From positions 1 to 64,000 of the forward strand of contig NZ_NKQJ01000013.1 of NCBI RefSeq assembly GCF_002312815.1: 64,000 bases of DNA. The letters run 5' to 3'. This DNA is from Agaribacterium haliotis (lineage in GTDB: Bacteria > Pseudomonadota > Gammaproteobacteria > Pseudomonadales > Cellvibrionaceae). Under the pieces are notes generated by a model. That model was not told the DNA's origin, did not search any database, and saw only the letters and a list, made by a program, of their open reading frames with translations. Made by a program: the position numbers and the translations under genes. Within the stretch, counting starts at the first letter, position 1; each line of letters opens with the position of its first letter. Positions 54,120-64,000 of the stretch are shown here, piece by piece.

Positions 54120-54455
54120 TTAAGTATTTGCCGCTTCGCGATAGTGATTTAAATGCTTTCTGGTTAGAGCCTGGAAAGCTGGCGTTGGGCCAGTGTCTTT
54201 GTAGATTGGATCGCCAAATTCATCGAGCATGGCCACCTCTTTACCGGCGATATAAGGAAAGCTGCGCTCTAGTTCAGCTAGCGCGGCGGACAGCAGCTCA
54301 CTAATAAGCTGTTCTTGGGTTCGAAGTGGGTACATGTCGGAAAGCGCAGCTATTTTTGCGGCGTCTTCCAGGGTCAACTTAACTGAATAATTTTCTTCCG
54401 TTAGTTCGCCTTTTGCGTGATCTTGCCAAAGGCCAGCGAGCTCTTTAATCGTCAT
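54120..54455 (-). CDS. Small protein annotated elsewhere as pilin assembly/pili tip component
   Basis: A 111-residue soluble helical protein with the pattern 'MTIKELAGLWQDHAKGELTEENYSVKL', 'RTQEQLISELLSAALAELERSFPYI' and 'DEFGDPIYKDTGPTPAFQALTRKHL'. Similar proteins in Pseudomonas relatives carry the label pilin assembly or type 1 pili tip component, but the sequence itself has no pilin or export feature, so that label is doubtful. It contains a short ribbon-helix-helix-like helix pair. Stand-alone gene. Confidence 0.7.
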   Translation of the reverse strand: MTIKELAGLWQDHAKGELTEENYSVKLTLEDAAKIAALSDMYPLRTQEQLISELLSAALAELERSFPYIAGKEVAMLDEFGDPIYKDTGPTPAFQALTRKHLNHYREAANT

Positions 54456-54510
54456 ACGCTTCCCTCTCGAGTAGTTTGCCTACACACATAGTATATAGAA
54501 TTATTGTAGC

Positions 54511-56892
54511 TTAGAGTTGTTTCAATTGAACGTCACTGGCGCCACTTTGCAGAAGGCGCTGACGTTTTTTATCGTAGGCAGCAAGCGCTCCGGTCATGCC
54601 GTCGAAGGTTATTGGTCGGCTGAATAAAAAACCCTGCAGGTGATCGGCGCCAAGCGCTTTTAGGTATTCGTATTGCTCGCGCCTCTCGACGCCTTCGACG
54701 GTAACGGACATGCCCTGGTTTTGGCAAAGTTCAATCAGCGGCCGCAGTATTTCTCGGTGTTCGTCCAGGCCAACGGAGTCGAGCAGGCTTTTGTCGAACT
54801 TGATGGTCGAGACGGGGTATTCGATCAGCTGTTGAATCGAGGTGTAGCCGGTGCCAAAGTCGTCGATGGCGAGAAGAAAACCGGCATCGTTAATGCTTTT
54901 TAGCAGGCCCTCTGTGCCTCGGCAGAACTCTGCGCCGGTTGTTTCTGTCATTTCAAACTGTATGCGTTTACTGTCAATTTGGTGTTGTTTGACGAGCCTG
55001 AATATATGCTCTTGAATACGGTTTACAGTGATTTGCGCCGAGCTCAAATTCAGGCTGAGTACAAAGTTGTAGCCGAGTTCTCGGCGTATGCTTTCGTAGG
55101 CTGCAAAACCGTTGTCGAGTACCCAGGTATCGATTTGTTCAAACAAGCCGCAAGCCTCAGCGATTGGTACAAATTCAGCCGGGCTTACCGGGCCGAGATT
55201 TGGCGAGTGCCAGCGCAGCAGTGCTTCGAAGCCCCAAATTCTGAGGTCGTCGCAGGCCACAATTGGCAAATAGACAAGTTGTAATTCTTTATCAAAGTTG
55301 GCGTTTTTGAGTTCCGATTCAACTTCGTTATTGCGCCTAATTTTTTTGGCAATTGCCGCGGAATAAAAAGAGTGGCGGTTTTTCCCGAGGCGCTTGCTCG
55401 AATACATCGCGGTATCGGCATTGGATATAAGTTCCGACGGTGTGTTACCGTCTCTTGGGTAAAGCGCTAAACCAACACTGACGCTGATGGGATAGCGACC
55501 GTTAAACAATGCAAAGCCGCCGTCAAAAAGGCTGAGTACTGATGTAACTAAATTGTTGATTTCATCTTGTTCGGGCGAGCCGGTAATAACTAAACCAAAC
55601 TCGTCGCCAGCGATACGGCCAAAAGTCCAGGGCACTTGTTCATTTGCGGTAGTAGGGTAGAGTTCGCGCAGCAGTTCCTGGATATTTTCACTAAACGCAA
55701 TAAGTACTTTGTCGCCAATATCGTGCCCATATCTGTCGTTGACAAACTTGAAATTGTCTAGATCTAGATAGGCAAACAGTACTCGCTGTTTATTTTTTCG
55801 CGCATCGATTAATTTGTCGCGAAATTGTCGTTTAAGTTGGTAGAGGTTGTGAATGGCCGTTAGGTGGTCTGTCTGCAACAACTTGTTGCTGTTGTGAAAA
55901 GCCTTGGTTAGGTCGGTATAGAGCCTGTTGAACTGTTTTGCGAGCCTGCCTATTTCATCGTCGCGATTAGTTTCTAGTTGCAAGCCGGTATCGGGGTTTG
56001 ATTTGGCATCGGCAATGGCCTGCTCCAGGGAGGCTATCGGGTTGGTGATGTGTGCACTGATAAAATAGATCATCAATACAATACAGCTAATTAAAAATAG
56101 CGCAGATATTGCTATCAACTTGATGCGCGTTGGGTGTAAGCGTTGATTTAAAATACTGCTGTTCCACGGCGCAATAAGATAAAAATGCTGGTCGAGTTGT
56201 ATGCTTTCTATCGCGGCTGTGCCAGCCGGAGCTTCTGATGAAAACCTAATGTCGCTTTTAAACTCGTGGCGATAGCGGGCGAGTTCGTTGATAAAGTCAG
56301 TGGGTTCCAGTGCAAAGGTGACACTGATGGCGCTTTGGCGCTGGCTGCTTATCGGCGCTTCGAGGGTTGCCGGGTCGATCAACTGACTAAAACTGAGCAG
56401 CAGCCGGTGAGGTTCAAGCAATGCCTGGCTGCTGCTTGCGTTTTTGTCTTCGATAAATTCTAAAGCTCTGTCTCTTAGCGCCTGCGGCAGCTTTGAAAAA
56501 GGGTCTTCGCTGAATTCAATATATTCAACAATTTCAGCTCTGGGTTCAATGCGGGCTAAGGTCAAACTCAGGTAGTTACTCTGGTGTTTATTAAAGCTGT
56601 GCAGCTCTCGTTCTATATTGCTGACCAAAGCTATCCGGCGGTAGCGGTTGTCTTCGGCTTTTAGGTATTGCAGCAGTTTGCCTTGGGCGACAATGCTGTG
56701 CAGATAACTTTCAGAGAAACTGTTGTACTGGTTGTAGAGGGTGTCGAGTTCGGCAAGTGCCAGTTTCAGCCGATTTCGTTCTAGCTTTTCAATTTGGGTT
56801 TTCTGCAATTGATATACAACGGCGCTGGCGAGCAAGAAAAATGTCGCAATGATCGGGACGATAATTAAAAACGACTTTTTTCTTAGATTCAT
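54511..56892 (-). CDS. MbaA-like membrane GGDEF-EAL protein
   Basis: A 793-residue c-di-GMP enzyme. Membrane helices at ~8-28 and ~258-282 bracket a periplasmic sensor domain; HAMP ~280-333; GGDEF domain with the variant active site A428-G-D-E-F432; EAL domain with 'GFEALLRW' (E556), 'LSLNLSSAQI', 'FEMTET', 'AIDDFGTGYTSIQQL' and 'VEGVERREQ', all catalytic residues present. Size and layout equal MbaA of Vibrio cholerae (about 790 residues), and a PotD-like gene lies just upstream as nspS does. It is probably a phosphodiesterase tuned by that periplasmic protein; synthesis activity is uncertain. Confidence 0.88.
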   Translation of the reverse strand: MNLRKKSFLIIVPIIATFFLLASAVVYQLQKTQIEKLERNRLKLALAELDTLYNQYNSFSESYLHSIVAQGKLLQYLKAEDNRYRRIALVSNIERELHSFNKHQSNYLSLTLARIEPRAEIVEYIEFSEDPFSKLPQALRDRALEFIEDKNASSSQALLEPHRLLLSFSQLIDPATLEAPISSQRQSAISVTFALEPTDFINELARYRHEFKSDIRFSSEAPAGTAAIESIQLDQHFYLIAPWNSSILNQRLHPTRIKLIAISALFLISCIVLMIYFISAHITNPIASLEQAIADAKSNPDTGLQLETNRDDEIGRLAKQFNRLYTDLTKAFHNSNKLLQTDHLTAIHNLYQLKRQFRDKLIDARKNKQRVLFAYLDLDNFKFVNDRYGHDIGDKVLIAFSENIQELLRELYPTTANEQVPWTFGRIAGDEFGLVITGSPEQDEINNLVTSVLSLFDGGFALFNGRYPISVSVGLALYPRDGNTPSELISNADTAMYSSKRLGKNRHSFYSAAIAKKIRRNNEVESELKNANFDKELQLVYLPIVACDDLRIWGFEALLRWHSPNLGPVSPAEFVPIAEACGLFEQIDTWVLDNGFAAYESIRRELGYNFVLSLNLSSAQITVNRIQEHIFRLVKQHQIDSKRIQFEMTETTGAEFCRGTEGLLKSINDAGFLLAIDDFGTGYTSIQQLIEYPVSTIKFDKSLLDSVGLDEHREILRPLIELCQNQGMSVTVEGVERREQYEYLKALGADHLQGFLFSRPITFDGMTGALAAYDKKRQRLLQSGASDVQLKQL

Positions 56893-56898
56893 GATGAC

Positions 56899-57966
56899 TT
56901 ACTGCGCGGAGTGAATCTTTAACAAAGCGCTGGCCATGCGGCTGCGTATTTGCATATTTTCATGGCTCAGCGGCTTGGCAAGTTGACTGCGCTGAATAAT
57001 CTCAGGGGGCGGGTAGATCGCGCTGTCGTTGCGAAAACTTGCGCTTTGCAGCGCCTGGGCGCGGAGGTTACTCGTGGGGCTGCCGATGGCTTCTGAGTTT
57101 TCAGCGTTAATCTGAGGCCGGTTTATGAAGTTTAAAAAGTCAAAAGCTAGCGCCTTTTGGCGGCTGCGACTGAGCACGGCAAAACAGTCTATCCACAAAA
57201 TACTGCCCTCGTCGGGCACGCTGTAAGCCCACAACTGCGCGCCTGCTATTTTATTTAAAACGTGCTGGTCACCGCTGTAAGCCATGGCCAGCCAGAGTTT
57301 GTCCGCGCTTTCTTTTGACTGCTCAGATTTTAGAAAACTAATCGGGTACTCAAAGGTCAGTACTGAGGGCAAGGCTTTGCGCGTGAGTTCAAAAGCGCTT
57401 CGCAGCAGGTCGCGATTGCCGGTGTTGATGTCCTCAGAGAGGCTTAACAACGCCGGTGCAAAACTGTCGACGGCGTCTTTGAGTAGGCTGATATGGCCGC
57501 TAGTATCGGCGTCAGCTCTAAGCACGCTGTCCCAGCTTGTCGGTTTGCGCTCGAGCTTATCTGTTCGCCACGCAAGGCCCAGTGTTCCCCAGAGATAGGG
57601 GGTGGAATAGGCGCCGCAGCGCTCGCTCCATTGCGGGTCAATGTGGCGCAGCATATCTAGCTCGGGATAATCTTTTACGGCGACAAACGCACTGTTCTCG
57701 CCAAATAAGTTTGAGACATTTTCATCGACAATGGCCAGGTCTATCTGTTGCCCCTGCGGAGCAATTAGCAGGCTGTCGCGCGACTCGTCGTTGTCAAAAT
57801 AGAGCTGTTTGATTGAGTGGCCGCTGTGTTGTTCCCAGGCGTTGACGGTCTTTTCACTGAGATAGTCTTCCCAGGTCAATATATGCAGCGTATCTGCGTG
57901 GCAAAAGCCGCAGCCCAGGCAGAAACAAGCAAGGCTCAATATGTGACGCAGGTTGTAAGGGGGCAA
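56899..57966 (-). CDS. NspS-like periplasmic polyamine-binding protein
   Basis: A 355-residue protein with a signal peptide ('HILSLACFCLGCGFCHA') and a PotD/PotF-type fold: 'LHILTWEDYLSEKTVNAWEQ', 'IDLAIVDENVSNLFG', 'STPYLWGTLGLAWRTDKL', 'LWAYSVPDEGSILWIDCFAVL'. No transporter permease or ATPase is near; six bases downstream starts the GGDEF-EAL membrane protein. In V. cholerae the PotD-like NspS senses norspermidine or spermidine and signals through MbaA rather than transporting. The same pairing here supports a sensing role; the ligand cannot be read from the sequence. Confidence 0.85.
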   Translation of the reverse strand: MPPYNLRHILSLACFCLGCGFCHADTLHILTWEDYLSEKTVNAWEQHSGHSIKQLYFDNDESRDSLLIAPQGQQIDLAIVDENVSNLFGENSAFVAVKDYPELDMLRHIDPQWSERCGAYSTPYLWGTLGLAWRTDKLERKPTSWDSVLRADADTSGHISLLKDAVDSFAPALLSLSEDINTGNRDLLRSAFELTRKALPSVLTFEYPISFLKSEQSKESADKLWLAMAYSGDQHVLNKIAGAQLWAYSVPDEGSILWIDCFAVLSRSRQKALAFDFLNFINRPQINAENSEAIGSPTSNLRAQALQSASFRNDSAIYPPPEIIQRSQLAKPLSHENMQIRSRMASALLKIHSAQ

Positions 57967-58120
57967 GCGGATTTCCTTTTGCAGTAGAGTAGGTCCTTAG
58001 CTAGCAGTATAGATGCTCAAATACCGGCCGCTGCTCCAGGGCCTGTTAACACTAATTCAATGCGGCTCTGTTGAAGCCTGAGTTTTTAGGCTGTTAGGCA
58101 CGTTGAGCACAGGTCCTGGC

Positions 58121-59230
58121 TTAGTTGTGGGTTTGGAAATAACTTATTTTTTGCGGTCGGCAGAAGTGAAAGCCCTGGTACAACTCAAACTCGAGTGCTG
58201 CACACGCTTGATATTCATCCAGGTTACCAACCCCTTCAGCGAGGGTTAGTATGTGTAGAGACTTAACCAGTTCGACCAGGTGTTGAACTAACTGCTGGCG
58301 CTCCAGCCCCGCTTGCTTAAGCCCGGCGATTAATACGCGATCAAATTTGATAATGTCGGGTTTGGCTTCGACAAGCTCTATCAGACGGCTCTGACCGACA
58401 CCAAAGTCGTCAAAAGCCAAGCGCATATCCAGTTGGTTTAGCTGCTGTTTAAGGTAAGAAAGAGCACTTAAATCATCGGTAATCGCCTGCTCGTGGATCT
58501 CAAGTAATAGCTGAACGTTGGGGTGGCGCTGCTTGAGTTGGGTGAGGCTGCTGAGCAGGCGGTCGATGTCTTTGAGTTCGGCCGGGTGGGTATTGAGCCA
58601 GAGTTCGCCGTTGAGCCTGGCCTTTGCCGCGGTTTCGACGCCGATGTCGCGCATCAGTTCGCTGAGCTCGATTTCGAGGCTAAAGCTCTCTGCGAGCCGG
58701 TAGAGTTCGATGGGGCTTGGGCTCAGGTTGGCATTTGTGCTGCGGCTGAGCAATTCATTGCCGCAGCGCCGGGCGCTTTTGGCATCGACTATCGGCTGAT
58801 ATACCGGTTCGATTTGGCGTTTCGCCATTAATTCTTCGAGGTCGTGAATACCGCAGGGGAAGCGCTCGCTGAGCTTGCTCATGCTCAGCATGCTGGTTTC
58901 GTCACTGCCGGCTGGGTCGCGCTTTTCCTGCTGTTCTTCGATCAGGCGAAACTCCAGATCGCCAAGATGTAAAACGTCGCCGTGATTGAGCTTGGTGAGA
59001 GCGCTTATTCGTTCGCGATTGACAAAGGTGCCGTTGCGACTATTTAAGTCTTCGATCTGTAGTTTGTCTGCGATAAGTTCAATGGCGCAGTGTTGGCGGC
59101 TGATGCTGGCCGCCTGAATACAGCAGTCGAGGCTGCGTTCGCGCCCGAGTACGATGGGAAAGTGAAGTAGAGGGCGGCGCTGCAGGCTGCCCTCACTATC
59201 AAAATAGCCTTCGAGGTACCAAGTGGCCAT
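58121..59230 (-). CDS. FHA-EAL protein (phosphothreonine-reading c-di-GMP phosphodiesterase)
   Basis: A 369-residue cytoplasmic protein. An FHA domain (~25-95) shows 'IVLGRERSLDCCIQ', 'ISRQHCAIEL' and 'DLNSRNGTFVNRERI', the residues that read phosphothreonine. A complete-looking EAL domain (~140-360) has 'CGNELLSRS' (ELL in place of EAL), 'LWLNTHP', 'LLLEIHEQ', 'AFDDFGVGQSRL', 'IIKFDR', 'LAEGVGN' and 'YQGFHF', so hydrolysis is plausible. It links Ser/Thr phosphorylation to c-di-GMP. The 154-base gap before the next gene contains 'GGCCTGTTAACACTAATTC' and no gene. Confidence 0.88.
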   Translation of the reverse strand: MATWYLEGYFDSEGSLQRRPLLHFPIVLGRERSLDCCIQAASISRQHCAIELIADKLQIEDLNSRNGTFVNRERISALTKLNHGDVLHLGDLEFRLIEEQQEKRDPAGSDETSMLSMSKLSERFPCGIHDLEELMAKRQIEPVYQPIVDAKSARRCGNELLSRSTNANLSPSPIELYRLAESFSLEIELSELMRDIGVETAAKARLNGELWLNTHPAELKDIDRLLSSLTQLKQRHPNVQLLLEIHEQAITDDLSALSYLKQQLNQLDMRLAFDDFGVGQSRLIELVEAKPDIIKFDRVLIAGLKQAGLERQQLVQHLVELVKSLHILTLAEGVGNLDEYQACAALEFELYQGFHFCRPQKISYFQTHN

Positions 59231-59356
59231 AGCGTGCTTTGCTGGTAATGAGCAGTTTTACCAGTATTGTCTGCGCGGTGGGGCTTCGCCAGTTTTTGTT
59301 TATGCCGTTTGCCGCCGGGCGCTTGGGTATTCTGGTTTTGAAATTCTGTAGCGATT

Positions 59357-59623
59357 TCAACGTTTAAAAAAACGCAGGAAGCGAGATATCAACAGGCGTA
59401 TATAGGCGCCCATTGCAATAAAAAAACCGAGCCCGACAAACAGCAAGCCGGCGAGGCTGATTAATTCTTGCTCGAGGGAATGCTGCATATAGATATTGGC
59501 CATGTAAATACTGGCAAGGCCAACACAAAAATAAATAAACCCGTCGCGCCAGCGTTTAAACACCTTGTGCTCGGGGGCGAGGTAGTGTCGATGCAGGGCT
59601 TTTTTTAGGCGCTGCCAGGGCAT
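59357..59623 (-). CDS. Small two-helix membrane protein after moaE
   Basis: An 88-residue protein with basic ends and two membrane helices (~29-47 and ~54-75). Its ATG directly follows the moaE stop (TAAATG), so it is translated with the moa genes. No family recognised; the function in molybdenum-cofactor synthesis, if any, is unknown. Confidence 0.65.
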   Translation of the reverse strand: MPWQRLKKALHRHYLAPEHKVFKRWRDGFIYFCVGLASIYMANIYMQHSLEQELISLAGLLFVGLGFFIAMGAYIRLLISRFLRFFKR

Positions 59624-60070
59624 TTACCGGCTGTCCATCCAGCGCAGAGCACGCTGGGCATCACTTTGCTTGGCTTCGACCCAGTGTTCACCTTCTTTTT
59701 TCCAAAACGGGGCCTGGTTTTTCAGCAGGTCGATCAGGTATTCACAGGCGGCAAAGGCGTCGGCGCGGTGGCGGCTGCTAACGCCGACAAACACAATCTG
59801 GTCTGCGGGGCTCAGCGGGCCGACCCGGTGAATAATACGCACACTAAGCAGCTGCCAGCGTTTGCGAGCTTCGGTTTCGATGCGCTCAAGCACTTTTTCG
59901 GTCATGCCCGGGTAGTGTTTGAGTTCGAAGGCCTTGCTGTCGCCAAAGTCGCGCACCAGGCCAACAAACATGGTTGCAGCACCGGTATTGAAACGCTCAC
60001 TACTGTCTGCCTGGAGCAGAGCCTGATATTCACTTTGGACGTCGAAGTCCTCCCGTTGAACCCGAATCAT
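59624..60070 (-). CDS. moaE: Molybdopterin synthase large subunit
   Basis: A 148-residue subunit that with thiocarboxylated MoaD inserts sulphur into precursor Z. Motifs: 'TMFVGLVRDFGDSKAFELKHYPGMTEKVLERI' spread over ~33-65, 'IIHRVGPLSPADQIVFVGVSSRHRADAF' and the catalytic Lys in 'APFWKKEGE'. It starts one base after moaD's stop. Confidence 0.96.
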   Translation of the reverse strand: MIRVQREDFDVQSEYQALLQADSSERFNTGAATMFVGLVRDFGDSKAFELKHYPGMTEKVLERIETEARKRWQLLSVRIIHRVGPLSPADQIVFVGVSSRHRADAFAACEYLIDLLKNQAPFWKKEGEHWVEAKQSDAQRALRWMDSR

Positions 60071-60071
60071 T

Positions 60072-60323
60072 TCAGCCGCCTGTGACCGGAGGGAAAAAGG
60101 CCACTTCGGCGCCGGCAGTGATGGCGGTATCGGCCTGGGCGATCTCCTGGTTCACTGCGCAGCGAGTGCCGCTGTCATTGAGGGCTTTTTGCCACTGCTC
60201 GCCGCGTTCGCCGAGCAGTGCTTTAAGCTCGGCCACCGTCAGGCTGCTGGCGAGCTCAAGCTTCTCCTCATCGCGGCCAAGCAGCTCGGCCAGTTTGGCA
60301 AAATAGAGAATGGAGATGGTCAT
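60072..60323 (-). CDS. moaD: Molybdopterin synthase sulphur carrier subunit
   Basis: An 83-residue ubiquitin-like protein ending in 'FFPPVTGG', the di-Gly tail that carries the thiocarboxylate. The start at 60,323 gives the family 'MTISILYFAKLAELLG' and lies one base after moaC's stop; the longer frame overlaps moaC. Confidence 0.95.
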   Translation of the reverse strand: MTISILYFAKLAELLGRDEEKLELASSLTVAELKALLGERGEQWQKALNDSGTRCAVNQEIAQADTAITAGAEVAFFPPVTGG

Positions 60324-60324
60324 A

Positions 60325-63139
<2,815 letters not shown>

Positions 63140-63159
63140 TGCCTGATCCTCTGTATCTG

Positions 63160-63504
63160 TTAACTAAAAATTTGTGAATAGAGCTCGGCTTTAAAGCCGA
63201 TGTGGATATCGCCGTCGATATCGAGTACCGGGCGCTTAATTAGGGTGGGCTTGGCTTGCAATAGCGCTGCGCACTGTGCAGTTTGCGCCTGCGCTTTTTC
63301 GTCGTCGCTGAGCTGCTTCCAGGTGGTGCTGCGTTTATTTAGCAAAAGCTCGACACCGACCTGCTCAAGCCAAGTTTGAATTTGCTCAAGCTCGAGGCCG
63401 TCTTTGCGAAAATCGTGGAATTCAACGTCTTGCTGTTGTTGCTCAAGCCAGCGACGGGCTTTTTTGACCGTGTCGCAGTTGGGGATGCCGTATAGCCTTG
63501 TCAT
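63160..63504 (-). CDS. ArsC-family reductase (YffB type)
   Basis: A 114-residue ArsC/Spx-like protein with 'LYGIPNCDTVKKARRWLEQ' (single Cys of the N-x-C motif), 'FHDFRKDGL' and 'LIKRPVLDIDG'. YffB-type proteins commonly neighbour dapD/dapE; they are glutathione-linked reductases of uncertain substrate rather than proven arsenate reductases. dapD follows 20 bases later. Confidence 0.9.
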   Translation of the reverse strand: MTRLYGIPNCDTVKKARRWLEQQQQDVEFHDFRKDGLELEQIQTWLEQVGVELLLNKRSTTWKQLSDDEKAQAQTAQCAALLQAKPTLIKRPVLDIDGDIHIGFKAELYSQIFS

Positions 63505-63577
63505 GGGTTTTTGCGTGCCTTATTTATGCCCCTTGGAGGGGCGGCAAGCATAGCAAATTGTCATCGCGAATGCAGCG

Positions 63578-64000
63578 TCAGTACTCCAGCGCAAACTCCG
63601 GGTGTTTGCGATAAAACTCGTCGCTGGCGCTCTTTAAGCGCTTTAATGTCAACTCGATGTCGGGTTTATCAAAAAAATCGACCAGTACGTGGGCGATATC
63701 CATGGCCAGCTGAGGGTGGCTTTCGCGATCAAAATAAAGTGTGCGCGGTGCTTGGTCGATAAAACTCAACGTTTCGCGCTGTAGTGCGTCGAGTATGTAG
63801 GGCTGCGCTTCAAGATTCGGAGGCAGCCGGCTTGCGGGCATATTTAGTTGGAGCTGAAATTCCTGGTTGGCCAAGTAGGAAAGTAGTGACAGCAAGTGTT
63901 CATCGAGCTTGGCATAGTACGGCACGCTGTAGGTATCTACCGGCACAACTGTGAACATGGCAAGCTTGTCTTTGATTTTGGGGAAGGGCGCCGCTCTAAA
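63578..64000 (-). CDS. Hypothetical protein, 5' end outside the window
   Basis: The frame stays open to the window edge, so the ATG at 63,958 is probably internal and the gene is partial. The visible 141 residues are soluble, with 'YYAKLDEHLLSLLSYLANQEF' and 'TLYFDRESHPQLAMDIAHVLVDFFDKPDIELTLKRLKS', mostly helical. I recognise no family. It is upstream of the ArsC-like gene in the same direction. Confidence 0.6.
   Translation of the reverse strand, partial: FRAAPFPKIKDKLAMFTVVPVDTYSVPYYAKLDEHLLSLLSYLANQEFQLQLNMPASRLPPNLEAQPYILDALQRETLSFIDQAPRTLYFDRESHPQLAMDIAHVLVDFFDKPDIELTLKRLKSASDEFYRKHPEFALEY

Noticed and set aside
58036-58060. GGCCTGTTAACACTAATTC as a further dispersed repeat
   Set aside because: It seems familiar as an intergenic word, but there is only one copy in this window and no dyad, so nothing can be claimed.

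Overview
The window looks like a gammaproteobacterial chromosome of the marine Cellvibrionales/Pseudomonadales kind. This rests on gene order and on ordinary-looking housekeeping proteins: ffh-rpsP-rimM-trmD-rplS, xerD-dsbC-hom-thrC-recJ-prfB-lysS, ygfZ/sdhE/nadB-rpoE-rseA-rseC-lepA-lepB-rnc-era-recO, cysM-relA-mazG beside a BarA/GacS-type gene, and dapD-dapE all resemble the Pseudomonas layout. No rRNA gene is present, so the genus cannot be fixed.

Region 1 (1 to about 11,628) is foreign in character: AT-richer, with many small unrecognised genes. It ends exactly at a copy of a tRNA-Ser 3' end followed by that tRNA's terminator. I read it as the right-hand part of an integrative element; the intact tRNA and the integrase should lie to the left of the window. 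It carries a large primase-helicase replication protein with an iron-sulphur-helicase-like cysteine cluster, a serine resolvase with a possible res site, a ribbon-helix-helix protein, a HEPN plus zinc-ribbon protein (possible defence RNase), an exported/membrane three-gene cargo operon divergent from an XRE repressor with three matching operators, and a Tse2-like toxin with a likely antitoxin next to the attachment site.

Region 2 (11.7-31.6 kb) is core chromosome. It holds a sigma-54-driven formate/nitrite transporter followed by a PP2C phosphatase-Ser/Thr kinase fusion, a CorB/YpjD pair, the signal-recognition GTPase ffh, the rpsP operon, xerD, dsbC, threonine biosynthesis and recJ. Region 3 (31.7-47.1 kb) contains prfB with its programmed frameshift, lysS, ung, ygfZ, sdhE with a frame-split ygfX, nadB, the envelope-stress sigma factor with its anti-sigma factor (rseB and mucD are missing from their usual place), lepA, lepB, rnc, era and recO.

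Region 4 (47.1-59.2 kb) is rich in signalling genes: a BarA/GacS-type hybrid kinase that has lost its phospho-accepting histidine, cysM, relA and mazG, then a PotD-like periplasmic protein with a GGDEF-EAL membrane protein laid out like the NspS-MbaA polyamine/c-di-GMP system, and a FHA-EAL protein. Region 5 (59.3-64 kb) is a tight minus-strand run of dapD, dapE, moaC, moaD, moaE and an ArsC-like reductase.

Three copies of a structured intergenic repeat (two after thrC, one between dapD and dapE) share a core while their flanking arms differ in sequence but keep base-pairing. The observations I rate highest are the kinase-dead BarA, the NspS-MbaA-like pair, the repeat family, and the integrative element with its unusual replication protein and HEPN protein.
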